This document shows positions 46,449-54,615 of a DNA stretch of 64,000 nt, in pieces (the first letter of the stretch is position 1; every line of letters begins with the position of its first letter). The stretch is from NCBI RefSeq assembly GCF_025318105.1, contig NZ_JAOANI010000019.1:186001-250000 (forward strand), given 5' to 3'. The notes beneath the pieces are model-generated. The model was not told where the DNA came from. It saw nothing but the letters and a program-made list of their open reading frames with translations, and searched no databases. The position numbers and the translations under genes are program-made. The DNA is from Venatoribacter pacificus. Lineage in GTDB: Bacteria; Pseudomonadota; Gammaproteobacteria; Pseudomonadales; Oceanobacteraceae.

Positions 46449-47287
46449 AGTCCGTTGAGTGGCATTGCCGTTTCGGCACCCTGCAGGGATTGCAGTGGGG
46501 AGATGAGCGCTTGCCTAAAGTACTGGCCCTGCACGGCTGGCTTGATAATTCGGCGACGTTTTCCCGTCTGGCACCGCGGTTGCAGAATGTGTGTGTGATT
46601 GCGCCGGACTTACCGGGGCACGGCCATTCCGATTGGTTAGGCGAGGGCGGCGACTATGCCATCTGGTCGTCTATTGAACCGTTATACGACTTACTGGCGG
46701 TTGTCGATGCGCCTGTGCATGTACTGGGACACTCCATGGGCTCAGCGGTTGGTATGCTGCTGGCTGGCGCCTTTCCGGACAAAATTGCGTCCTATGTTGC
46801 ACTGGATGCGCTGGGGCCGATGTCGACCCCAGCACCACAGGCACCGGAGCAGTTGGCCAAATCCGTGATCGCGCCGGCCAAAAACACGAACCCGCGTACC
46901 TATGACACACCAGAAGATGCTCTGACTGCCCGCGTTCGGCAAAACCCGGAGCTTAGTGCTGAATGTATCTGGCCGGTGGTCGAGCGCAATCTGCAGGCGC
47001 GGGAAGAAGGGGTTGGCTGGCGCACAGATTCACGCTTGCGCGCCACGTCGCGGGTTCGGCTGACTGAGCCGCAGATTGAAGCCTTTATGGCACGCATGAC
47101 CATGCCGGCACTGGTGCTGTGTGCACAGCAAGGGCTGATTCCACGGAGCATGTTTGATATGCGGATGCCGCATCTGCCGCAAGGCGTGTTGGAAACGCTG
47201 CCCGGACATCACCATTTTCACCTGGAAGAAACGACGGTGTCTGCACTGGCCGAGCGTATTAACCGTTTCTGGAAGGATCTGATATGA
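46445..47287 (+). CDS. Second alpha/beta hydrolase fold protein
   Basis: A 280-residue member of the same superfamily but a different subgroup: HGWLDNSATFSRL oxyanion region near residues 30-42, PDLPGHGHSDW, nucleophile elbow GHSMGS (Ser near 99), and catalytic His in LPGHHHFHLEE near 256. It resembles epoxide hydrolase/haloalkane dehalogenase-like esterases (compare the mammalian SERHL proteins). It overlaps the genes on both sides by 4 bp (46445-46448 and 47284-47287), so three proteins are made from one coupled mRNA. Confidence 0.84.
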   Translation: MKSVEWHCRFGTLQGLQWGDERLPKVLALHGWLDNSATFSRLAPRLQNVCVIAPDLPGHGHSDWLGEGGDYAIWSSIEPLYDLLAVVDAPVHVLGHSMGSAVGMLLAGAFPDKIASYVALDALGPMSTPAPQAPEQLAKSVIAPAKNTNPRTYDTPEDALTARVRQNPELSAECIWPVVERNLQAREEGVGWRTDSRLRATSRVRLTEPQIEAFMARMTMPALVLCAQQGLIPRSMFDMRMPHLPQGVLETLPGHHHFHLEETTVSALAERINRFWKDLI

Positions 47288-47991
47288 AGAAAATCCAGGG
47301 GTTATGGTTCCTGACGTTGCTGGGTGGTTTTATCACCTGTCTGGCGCTGAGCTGGCTGCTGCAGGCCAAGCAGGATTACAGTTACGGATTCTGGTACGAC
47401 TGGTATGACATTGGTGCTCATATTGAGCGCTTCGGGCCGCAAAACCGTTACATTGCGGGTCTGGAGTCGCTGGATAAAGCAGGGCATGTGCAGTTGTTTG
47501 ATGCCATCAGTGTGGCGGTGCATCAACATGGACAAGGCCTGGCGGACATCCGTTTTGATCGGGCCGAGCAGTCGGTGGCGTTATTGCGTCAGGCGGAAAT
47601 AACCCACTTGCAGGACGTGGCCAATCTGATTGATGTGCTTTACCGCACCTCGCTGGTGATTGCCTTAGCCACACTGTTACTGCTGGCGGGTTTGTTATGG
47701 CAGCGTACGGCACCACGCTGGAAACAGCAGTTATTCTGGTTGCTGGGTGTGCTTGCCGTAACGGCTGCCGGGGTGCTGGTCATTGGCCCGAAAGCGGTGT
47801 TTTACCAACTGCATGTGTGGATTTTCCCCGATAACCATCAGTGGTTTTTTTATTATCAGGAGTCGCTGATGAGTACGCTGATGAAAGCACCGGTGCTGTT
47901 TGGCGGCATTGCGTTGGCGATTATTGCTGGCGGGATGCTGTTTTTTACGCTGTTTGTACTGTTACTGCAGCGCATGATCCGGGCCCGATAG
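47284..47991 (+). CDS. DUF1461 integral membrane protein (Lit-like family)
   Basis: A 235-residue protein with four hydrophobic segments (about residues 7-27, 121-140, 150-168, 203-230) and a large periplasmic loop after the first. The family (DUF1461/TIGR01906) includes Firmicute Lit, an intramolecular lipoprotein acyltransferase with two essential His. Candidate equivalents here are His108 in EITHLQDV and His177 in FYQLHVWIFPDNHQWFF. Whether this Gram-negative member acts on lipoproteins is inference. Its start overlaps the upstream hydrolase stop, and a long inverted repeat follows. Confidence 0.8.
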   Translation: MKKIQGLWFLTLLGGFITCLALSWLLQAKQDYSYGFWYDWYDIGAHIERFGPQNRYIAGLESLDKAGHVQLFDAISVAVHQHGQGLADIRFDRAEQSVALLRQAEITHLQDVANLIDVLYRTSLVIALATLLLLAGLLWQRTAPRWKQQLFWLLGVLAVTAAGVLVIGPKAVFYQLHVWIFPDNHQWFFYYQESLMSTLMKAPVLFGGIALAIIAGGMLFFTLFVLLLQRMIRAR

Positions 47992-48007
47992 TGTGTTGGG
48001 CCTGAGG

Positions 48008-48038
48008 GGCGGTTTAATATTTCTGATATTAAACCGCC
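48008..48038. repeat. 13-bp inverted repeat between DUF1461 gene and rluA
   Basis: GGCGGTTTAATAT and its perfect complement around a TTCTG loop, between two convergent genes. No T tract follows immediately, so it may stabilise 3' ends or act as a weak terminator; a T-rich stretch on the minus strand lies at 48066-48076. Confidence 0.7.
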
Positions 48039-48081
48039 GGGCCTAAAGCCGAGCGGGTGCTAAATCAAAAAAAGCCTGAAG

Positions 48082-48699
48082 TCAGAAGGGAGTAGGACAG
48101 ACAATCTGTAACGCTTCGCCTGTGCCCGGGTGGGTAAAATCCAGTTCACGCGCATGCAGCATCATGCGCGGCTGTTCTTTTGCGCTGTCGCCGGCATAAA
48201 ACACATCACCAACAATCGGGTGGCCCAGATTCAGCATATGCAGACGCAGCTGATGAGAGCGTCCGGTTTTGGGGTACATTTCAACGCGGGTGGTTTCCGC
48301 ATCCTGCGCCAGGCGCTTCCAGCGCGTCAGTGCATAGCGGCCGTTAACGTGGCTGATTTTCTGCAGTGGACGATTGGGCCAGTCGACACAAATGGGCAGA
48401 TTTACACAGCCCCAGTTGCCTTTAAGTTGGCCAATCACCAGACTTTCATACACTTTACGGGTTTTCTGTTTTTCGAATTGCTGCTGCACATGGGTCAGTG
48501 CTGCTTTGTGGCGAGCGAAGACAATGATTCCGGAGGTGTCACGATCAAGGCGGTGAATGACATGCAGCTCGCCGAATTGTTCGGCCAGCAGTGAAAAAGC
48601 GGACTCCGGAATATAGCGACCGGGAACGCTCAGCAGGCCGGCGGGTTTGTTCAGAATGATGATGTCGTCATCGGCCAGAATGATATCAAGAGGGGTCAT
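48082..48699 (-). CDS. rluA: RNA pseudouridine synthase RluA
   Basis: A 205-residue synthase of the RluA subgroup that modifies 23S rRNA position 746 and certain tRNAs at 32. It has LNKPAGLLSVPGR (residues 16-28), the catalytic HRLDRDTSG (Asp near residue 53), the RWKRL segment and the C-terminal TGRSHQLRLHM and HPIVGDVFY motifs. No S4 domain, as expected for RluA. Its ATG overlaps the stop of the MlaC-SBP fusion gene (48696-48699), an unexpected partner. Confidence 0.93.
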   Translation of the reverse strand: MTPLDIILADDDIIILNKPAGLLSVPGRYIPESAFSLLAEQFGELHVIHRLDRDTSGIIVFARHKAALTHVQQQFEKQKTRKVYESLVIGQLKGNWGCVNLPICVDWPNRPLQKISHVNGRYALTRWKRLAQDAETTRVEMYPKTGRSHQLRLHMLNLGHPIVGDVFYAGDSAKEQPRMMLHARELDFTHPGTGEALQIVCPTPF

Positions 48700-49997
48700 T
48701 GTGGGTAGTTGTGTTTTTTCAGCAAAGATTGGTAGGTACCGTCGGCTTTAATACGCTCAAGCCCGGTATTGAATGCCTGAATCAGGGTTTTGGCCCCGTC
48801 TGCAGAGCGCGCGATACTAACACGCAGGCCAAGGCTCGCCAAAGGCGTGGGGACGATTTGCAGGTGGTTGGCAATATGTTCCTTGCTGCTCAGCTCAATA
48901 TCGGCCATCCAGGAGTCCACCAGTGCCAGGTCGAGTGATTTACCGGCCACTTCGCGGAACAGTTGTGAGCAGTAATCCAGCGTCTGCAACTGAAACAACG
49001 GCGCAATGCGGCTGAATTCGCGGCCATAATCGACGCCCTCGAAGATGCCCAGGCGATAGGCTTTATCGGTCAGCTGCTGTTGCAATTGTGCGGGGCTGTC
49101 GTAATCAAACGGGTCGTTTTCACGTTTGATAAATACGAGCGTATTTTCGAGGTAAGGGGCAGAGTAAATCTGTGTGGCGGATGGTTGTTCAGGCTGCCAT
49201 GCGGCAATCTCGCCCTGCAGCTGGCCGGCACTGGTGTCTTCTTCAATCCGCAGGGCCGGAGCAAACACCAGTTCGACCTGATAACCGGCACGCGCGAAGG
49301 CCGTCGTAACGATGTCGGCGGCAAGGCCCGAACCCGGCAGGTTACTGCCCAGATACGGTCCCCATGCGCGTGCCCCCAGCTTTACTGTGGGTGCGGCGCT
49401 CTTGTATTCGTCTGCCAGTTTGGAGATGGCCTGCGCCAGCCCGTCCTGCTCAATGCTTAGGGAGACCTGATCGCGGAAGCTTTTGGTCAGACTGACGCCT
49501 TCAATAATAACGTCATAGACCTGCCAGCGGTTTTTACTCAGGTAGAGTTTGTAATCCACCCGGATTGGTGTGGCACCTACGCGCTGAATCTCACTTTTAA
49601 CAATGGCCTGATTGCCTTCTTTGTTGAGGCGCGAATCTTCAAACAGAATATTTTGTCCATCAAAGGCGCGGAAGGCTCCGGCGTAGGTACGGATCACCTT
49701 TTCTTTAAAAGCGCTGGTAAACGTCTTCTGCTGTTCCATCGATGCCCGCTTCCAGTACTTGCCCAGTACCCGTTTGGCCATATAGACGTGGTCAACCACC
49801 GGCAGTAATAACTCATCTACCAGCTGTTCAACGTAGTTTTCCTGGGTTTGCACCAGCTCCCGATCACTCAACAGACGGTCGGTCATGGCTTTGGCTGTGG
49901 TTTCTACGGTGGTGCGCGGTGCATCGTCTGCGGCCTGAACGGTAAAACCGAACAGCATGCAAGCGATGAACAGCACAGGTTGCAGTGCGAATTTCAT
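48696..49997 (-). CDS. Fusion of MlaC-like lipid-binding domain and SBP family 3 domain
   Basis: A 433-residue exported protein: signal peptide with cleavage after VQA (residue 22). Residues about 25-200 form an MlaC/Ttg2D domain (LLPVVDHVYMAKRVLGKYW, FKEKVIRTYAGAF, WQVYDVIIEGVSL). Residues about 204-433 form a bacterial solute-binding family 3 domain (AADIVTTAFARAGYQVELVFAP, AYRLGIFEGVDYG, TPLASLGLRVSI). MlaC shuttles phospholipids between membranes; SBP3 proteins bind amino acids or act as sensors. No mlaFEDB or permease gene is adjacent. The frame is uninterrupted, so the fusion is real in this sequence. Confidence 0.85.
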   Translation of the reverse strand: MKFALQPVLFIACMLFGFTVQAADDAPRTTVETTAKAMTDRLLSDRELVQTQENYVEQLVDELLLPVVDHVYMAKRVLGKYWKRASMEQQKTFTSAFKEKVIRTYAGAFRAFDGQNILFEDSRLNKEGNQAIVKSEIQRVGATPIRVDYKLYLSKNRWQVYDVIIEGVSLTKSFRDQVSLSIEQDGLAQAISKLADEYKSAAPTVKLGARAWGPYLGSNLPGSGLAADIVTTAFARAGYQVELVFAPALRIEEDTSAGQLQGEIAAWQPEQPSATQIYSAPYLENTLVFIKRENDPFDYDSPAQLQQQLTDKAYRLGIFEGVDYGREFSRIAPLFQLQTLDYCSQLFREVAGKSLDLALVDSWMADIELSSKEHIANHLQIVPTPLASLGLRVSIARSADGAKTLIQAFNTGLERIKADGTYQSLLKKHNYPQ

Positions 49998-50137
49998 AGC
50001 ATCCCCAAGTGTTGTTATTTATTGGTGAGTTTAGCGGTTGAGCCCGGTTAACGATAGATAAGGCTTCCCTTACAGAGAAACCTTGTCCCTTGTATCTGCA
50101 CACAGTTCGTCCGCTTGGCTGCTCGTTTGACCCGGCC

Positions 50138-51472
50138 TCAGGCGCTTAATTCCGGCAGGTTGCGAATCAGCAGCGCTTTGCTCAGATCTTCTCCGCGGGT
50201 GCCCTGTGGGCGGGGGATTTTGACGACAAAGCCTGAACCTGGTGCGTCGTCGCGGGGCTTGTCGTTGTGGTCGGTAAGGTGACTGAGAGTGAAGTTGATG
50301 TTACCCGCCGGGGTCATCAGTTCCAGTGCGTCGCCGGTTTCGAAGCGGTTTTTAACATCAAGGGTCAGCTCTTTATCGTCGCTGGCAATTACCTCGGCAA
50401 CAAATTGCTGGCGGGTGCTGAGTGAGCTGCCACGCTCATAATTCTGATACTCATCGTGTACATGGCGGCGGAAGAAACCTTCGGTGTAACCACGGTTGGA
50501 CATGTTTTCCAGCGTGTCCATCAGGTTTTTATCGAAATGACGACCGGCTACGGCGTCGTCAATGGCTTTGCGGTAGGCCTGAGCGGTGCGGGCAACGTAG
50601 TAGTGTGATTTGGTGCGGCCTTCGATTTTCAGTGAGTGTACGCCCAGCTCCACCAGCTTTTCGATATGCTGGATGGCGCGCAGATCCTTTGAATTCATGA
50701 TGTAAGTGCCATGCTCATCTTCGAAGGCCGGCATGTATTCGTTATCGCGGTTGCCTTCCTGCAGCAGGAAAATCTTATCAGATGGCTGACCAATCCCCAG
50801 CGTAGGGTCAAATTCGTTTACACCGGCCGGGATTACGTCACCGGACAGGGTTTCCTGCGCTTCGTGGGCGTCGTATTTCCAGCGACAGGCATTGGTGCAG
50901 GTGCCCTGATTCGGATCGCGGTGGTTCATATAGCCAGACAGCAGGCAGCGTCCGGAATAGGCAATACACAGTGCGCCGTGAACGAAGACTTCGATTTCCA
51001 TTTCCGGGCAGCGGCGGCGGATCTCGGCAATTTCATCCAGCGACAGTTCGCGTGACAGGATGATGCGGCTCACGCCCTGGCGGCGCCAGAATTCAACCGA
51101 GGCATAGTTCACCACGTTGGCCTGTACCGACAGGTGAATCACCTGATCCGGCCAGCGATCTTTGACCATCATAATCAGGCCCGGATCGGACATGATCAGC
51201 GCATCGGGCTGCATGCCAATCACCGGTTCAATGTCACGCATATAGGTGTCGATTTTACTGTTGTGCGGCGCGATATTGCTGGCGACGTAAAACTGTTTGC
51301 CCAGTTCGTGGGCGCGACCAATGCCATAGGCGAGATTGTCGAGGGTGAAATCGTTGTTGCGTACGCGCAGGCTGTAACGTGGCTGGCCGGCGTAAACGGC
51401 ATCGGCACCATAGGCAAAGGCGTATTCCATGTTGCGTACGGTGCCTGCGGGAGAGAGTAATTCTGGTGTCAT
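50138..51472 (-). CDS. trhP: tRNA hydroxylation protein TrhP (YegQ, U32 peptidase family)
   Basis: A 444-residue U32-family protein matching E. coli YegQ/TrhP, needed for prephenate-dependent 5-hydroxyuridine formation in tRNA. It starts ELLSPAGTVRNMEYAFAYGADAVYAG, and conserved Cys are in CIAYSGRC, TCTNACRW, plausible Fe-S ligands as in UbiU/UbiV. The IEGRTKSHYYVA signature is near residue 280. Start 51472 (MTPELLSPAG) matches the family; upstream codons do not. The ATG is only seven bases after a strong hairpin and has no Shine-Dalgarno sequence. Confidence 0.93.
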   Translation of the reverse strand: MTPELLSPAGTVRNMEYAFAYGADAVYAGQPRYSLRVRNNDFTLDNLAYGIGRAHELGKQFYVASNIAPHNSKIDTYMRDIEPVIGMQPDALIMSDPGLIMMVKDRWPDQVIHLSVQANVVNYASVEFWRRQGVSRIILSRELSLDEIAEIRRRCPEMEIEVFVHGALCIAYSGRCLLSGYMNHRDPNQGTCTNACRWKYDAHEAQETLSGDVIPAGVNEFDPTLGIGQPSDKIFLLQEGNRDNEYMPAFEDEHGTYIMNSKDLRAIQHIEKLVELGVHSLKIEGRTKSHYYVARTAQAYRKAIDDAVAGRHFDKNLMDTLENMSNRGYTEGFFRRHVHDEYQNYERGSSLSTRQQFVAEVIASDDKELTLDVKNRFETGDALELMTPAGNINFTLSHLTDHNDKPRDDAPGSGFVVKIPRPQGTRGEDLSKALLIRNLPELSA

Positions 51473-51479
51473 AAAAGCA

Positions 51480-51506
51480 AATGCCCGGATAAAAAACCCG
51501 GGCATT
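51480..51506 (-). terminator. Hairpin between the secreted-protein gene and trhP
   Basis: A 9-bp perfect stem (AATGCCCGG / CCGGGCATT) with a T-rich loop, followed on the minus strand by TTTGCTTTT and then the trhP ATG. It can serve as terminator of the upstream gene and is also the immediate leader of trhP. Confidence 0.65.
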
Positions 51507-51572
51507 ATATCAGGCTGCAGAAAGCGGTCGCAGCCCGGGGAGGGGCAAAGGTGCCGTAAACTTGCGCTGTGT

Positions 51573-52130
51573 CTATTCGCTGGCCGGTGTTTCGCTGGTG
51601 TTAGCGCTTGGCTCAGTTGCCGTGTCGGTCTGTACTGCTTCCCCAGCCGCATCGGCGCTGCTGTTAATGGCGGCGGCGAGTGCTTCCGGGGTGTCGATAA
51701 ATTCGTAACCAGTCACGGCAAATTCCTGCAGGCGGAACAGGGTGACGGCTGAATCCTCGCGTTCCCAGTCACTGGTGCGGCTGCCGACTTCATCGATCAG
51801 GATCTGATAAGGTGCTTTGCGCATCGCCGGGAAAGCAAACATGCGCGCGATAATACGCGGCATACCGCTGACATCGGCGACAAACAGGGCGTGATGTTCC
51901 GTCAGGTAGTTTTCATCCGCTTTTTTCAGCATGTCTTTCACCAGATCTTTGCCTGGCATGTCATGAGCAAAAATCACGAAACGGACATTCGATGATATTT
52001 TGATGGGCGTATCGTGCTGGTCGCGCAACCGCAGAGTTTCCATCGATGCCGGAGAGGCGCTGCTCAGTGCGCTGGCTGCCAGTGTTAATGTCAGCGTGAG
52101 CGTTTTAAATGCAACGGAAATCTTTCTCAT
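51573..52130 (-). CDS. Secreted thioredoxin-like protein of unknown function
   Basis: A 185-residue protein with an N-terminal signal peptide (TLTLTLAASALSSASPA). The central part reads like a divergent thioredoxin fold without CxxC: VRFVIFAHDMPGKDLVKDML, HALFVADVSGMPRIIARMFAFPAMR, YQILIDEVG. Similar short secreted proteins occur in Pseudomonas, sometimes mislabelled FAD/FMN-containing dehydrogenase; no flavin motif is seen. The Ala/Thr/Glu-rich C-terminal 30 residues look disordered. The ATG at 52130 follows AAGGA. It sits downstream of the MBL lipoprotein cluster; function unknown. Confidence 0.72.
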   Translation of the reverse strand: MRKISVAFKTLTLTLTLAASALSSASPASMETLRLRDQHDTPIKISSNVRFVIFAHDMPGKDLVKDMLKKADENYLTEHHALFVADVSGMPRIIARMFAFPAMRKAPYQILIDEVGSRTSDWEREDSAVTLFRLQEFAVTGYEFIDTPEALAAAINSSADAAGEAVQTDTATEPSANTSETPASE

Positions 52131-52234
52131 AACAGTTCCTTGGTCCATGGTATGCGGTGGCACGGCCACCCTGTGTTGCTGTTTGGCCGGGACACAGCTG
52201 AATATTTCAGAGGTGCCCTGACTGACATCCTGCC

Positions 52235-52753
52235 TCAGTCTGCCAGCCCGAACAAGCTGACGTCGGCTTCTTTCAGCCACAGAAAAAAGGCTTTGGGCAG
52301 CGGGATGCGGCTACTGTCCGTCACCAGTCCCTGCCATTCGGATTGCAGGCTGCGCCAGTACTCGCGCAGGTCTGCGGTTTCGGCGCCTAATTCGTCCATT
52401 TCGTCGTAGATGCTGTTGAGGCTTTGGCGCAGCAGGTCGAGGTCATCGCATTCGGCATCAAACAGGGTTTCTGTGGCGCTGTACAGGGCTGCACAGCTGG
52501 CTTCCAGAATACGGTAAGACAGTGAGTCTTCTTCGTTCTGGGCCAGTCGCCATTCTGAAAATGCTTCGTGGAAACGCAGCAGGTTGGCCTCCGATTTCAG
52601 CTCGCCGCGCAAATAAGACAGCACTTTGCTCAGCAGCTTGCGGTAGGGCTCCGGGTCGCAGTCCTGCTGTTCACACCAGAAACTGATGTGCGGCAAGTTG
52701 ATACTGGCAATGGCTGCGCACAGGCTGGCGCGCTGAATCGGAGTGGTTGTCAC
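52235..52753 (-). CDS. Hypothetical helical cytoplasmic protein
   Basis: A 172-residue acidic, Leu-rich and probably all-helical protein without signal peptide or membrane segment. I do not recognise a family. Notable segments are HISFWCEQQDC near residue 22, YRKLLSKVLSYLRGELKSEANLL near 37, and the C-terminal LPKAFFLWLKEADVSLFGLAD. GTG start overlaps the stop of the upstream MBL lipoprotein gene (GTGA, 52750-52753), so it is translated from the same mRNA and may work with it. Confidence 0.65.
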   Translation of the reverse strand: MTTTPIQRASLCAAIASINLPHISFWCEQQDCDPEPYRKLLSKVLSYLRGELKSEANLLRFHEAFSEWRLAQNEEDSLSYRILEASCAALYSATETLFDAECDDLDLLRQSLNSIYDEMDELGAETADLREYWRSLQSEWQGLVTDSSRIPLPKAFFLWLKEADVSLFGLAD

Positions 52754-53787
52754 TGTGGTAATGCTCCTTCGGGACCGAAGTATTGGATGCTGAATAAAGC
52801 CGGCAGGGTCCAGTCGCTGCCGGCCGGCAGAACGGCATTTAAGCGTTCGATAAAGTCGTCCTGGTTGGTGTTGCGCACGAAACGTTGTTCGCCGCTGAGG
52901 TCGTTGGCAAAGAAGTCTTCCCAGTGGCCCAGAATAAAATGTTTGGCCCGGGTGTTTTTAACAATGGATTCAGGATAGTTATCGACCTGCGAGAAGGACG
53001 CCGGGCAGAGAACGGCAATGTCGATGTCTTTCTGATCATCCAGTGTGGGTACCAGGCCTAATGGTTCCTGGCTGGCCGAGTCCTGGTAAAAAATACGGTA
53101 AGCGGGCTGCTTGTTCTGGTCGAGAAAATCAATCAGGAACGCCAGTGTCTGGCCTTCTTTCCAGCCAAAGGCGTGCCACGGCAATGATTCCTGTGGCTCT
53201 TCATACGTGCCTTGCATGAATTTCATGCCCATAAAATGCGGCGCATGAAAGGACTCCAGCGCCATGATGCGAATGCGGCCGCTGTGGCTGTAAACCCATT
53301 CACCGGGTTTGCTGACGTTGCCCATCAAATCGTTCATCACATGAATCCGTTCTTTGGCAACGGCAGGCATCAGTGTATTGGCCATGGTGCGGGAGCCGTA
53401 GACGTCTGCTTTGGTCGCGTATTGATTCATGATGTAGGGCACGTCCATCAGATGGTCGTAATGAGCGTGGCCAACCAAAATCATTTCAGCGTCGGATACA
53501 TCCGGCAGGTATTGATCGACCCGTTCTTTGTCTGTGCTGATGGGCATAAAAGGCCCGACCCGCATAAAGTGAGGATTGGTAAAGGACGGGGCGGTCAGCA
53601 GGGTGACACCATCATATTTGATCAGATGGCCGCCAACCCCCAGATACTGAATACTGAGAGGGTGTTGCATCCTGGCCGGTGCTGTTGCCGGGGCATCGTC
53701 ATAGGTTGGGATATGCAGCTTCGTGGAGCAGCCGGAGATCAGGGCCAGAAGTACTGTCAGCAGCAGGTGAGGTCGTAGTCTGTTCAT
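52750..53787 (-). CDS. MBL-fold metallo-hydrolase, predicted lipoprotein
   Basis: A 345-residue protein with a lipoprotein signal (LLLTVLLALISGC, Cys20). The metallo-beta-lactamase domain has the HxHxDH motif in VGHAHYDHLMD near residue 106, a later His in ESFHAPHF and another in FILGHWEDFF near 290, so two metal sites are plausible. It is related to NAPE-PLD/UlaG-like hydrolases. Anchored to an envelope membrane, it could act on a lipid or lactone, but the substrate is unknown. It heads the three-gene run ending at 51573. Confidence 0.82.
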   Translation of the reverse strand: MNRLRPHLLLTVLLALISGCSTKLHIPTYDDAPATAPARMQHPLSIQYLGVGGHLIKYDGVTLLTAPSFTNPHFMRVGPFMPISTDKERVDQYLPDVSDAEMILVGHAHYDHLMDVPYIMNQYATKADVYGSRTMANTLMPAVAKERIHVMNDLMGNVSKPGEWVYSHSGRIRIMALESFHAPHFMGMKFMQGTYEEPQESLPWHAFGWKEGQTLAFLIDFLDQNKQPAYRIFYQDSASQEPLGLVPTLDDQKDIDIAVLCPASFSQVDNYPESIVKNTRAKHFILGHWEDFFANDLSGEQRFVRNTNQDDFIERLNAVLPAGSDWTLPALFSIQYFGPEGALPQ

Positions 53788-54248
53788 TATTGTTATATCA
53801 GGTCAGAGAATGTAAGGGCGCGATTGTAGCCTTGACGGCCGCAGGAGGTAAGGGGGAATTGAACTTCGTGTGCATCAGGGGATCGGATAGCCGCCGGACA
53901 GCGTGGAAGTTGGACTGCTGATGGCTTTCGGGTGGACTTGGCTAGTCGGATCACGCCATTGTTCTTGATCTGGCTTTTTGGGGCTTTTAAATGGCGATAT
54001 CCCTAAATAAGGCCGCTTACGGAATAAATGAGCACTGGGTCACGTTATCGGTCGGATATTGATGGATATTGTATAAATCGAGGTTATCAGCAGATAAATA
54101 CCGCTATATATTTGGCGCTAAGACATCAATATGAGCCGCGTAGGCGCAATTCATTACATGCTATTACGCAGTGGCATTTTTGTGGGCTTGGCATAAAAAT
54201 CGATATGGGCTATTGTCTGTTTTGTGTACAGCTGGCAGGTGTATTGGC
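53788..54248. other. 461-bp intergenic region without a supportable gene
   Basis: The segment 53990-54200 is clearly more AT rich than its neighbours. Short open frames here have no recognisable protein character. A GATATTG direct repeat occurs at 54055-54072. A weak promoter candidate (TTATCA 54084, 17-bp spacer, TATATT 54107) points to the PilZ-like gene. A near-LexA pattern at 54217-54231 has the wrong spacing. I see nothing else. Confidence 0.55.
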
Positions 54249-54614
54249 ATGGCAAACGTATTATTGAAAGAAAAAGACGAAATATTAGTACGCGGTAATA
54301 TTATTGAAATTACCCCGCTGGGTTTTCAGTGTGAATTGCAATTATCCGAAATGGACCGCTTACGTGATGACGCCGGTCGTTATAAAGATCTGGAGCTTGA
54401 ACTGAGTGTCCGCAGTCATTCCGGTGATTGCACCATCAGTGGTCATGGCAGTGTGTATTCATTTCATCGTGCTTCGCAAAGCGTGTGCGTGGTAACGGTG
54501 CGTTTTGGTGAGTTGGAGCAAAATGCATATCGCCTGATATCGGAGCATTTATCACCGAATCCGGTATTTGATCTTGATCAGGCACGTTCGGCCCGTAAAA
54601 GTCGCATGGCCTGA
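54249..54614 (+). CDS. PilZ-like domain protein lacking c-di-GMP motifs (tentative)
   Basis: A 121-residue protein: EILVRGNIIEITPLGFQCELQL, then SGHGSVYSFHRASQSVCVVTVRFGELEQNAYRLISEHLS (in parts). The beta-strand pattern and the final FGELEQNAYRLISEHL helix resemble the C-terminal half of a PilZ domain, but the RxxxR and DxSxxG c-di-GMP motifs are absent. If the family is right it would be a non-binding, adaptor-type PilZ. Base composition is more AT rich than neighbours at the 5' end. The ATG at 54249 has no convincing ribosome site. It is convergent with yigZ, with one base between the stops. Confidence 0.6.
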   Translation: MANVLLKEKDEILVRGNIIEITPLGFQCELQLSEMDRLRDDAGRYKDLELELSVRSHSGDCTISGHGSVYSFHRASQSVCVVTVRFGELEQNAYRLISEHLSPNPVFDLDQARSARKSRMA

Positions 54615-54615
54615 G

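Noticed and set aside
54217..54231. LexA-box-like CTGT-N7-ACAG
   Set aside because: LexA boxes in gammaproteobacteria need an 8-bp spacer; here it is 7 and no SOS gene follows.
54028..54267. A 79-codon open frame in the gap before the PilZ-like gene
   Set aside because: Composition is not protein-like, there is no ribosome site, and it overlaps the start of the better-supported gene.
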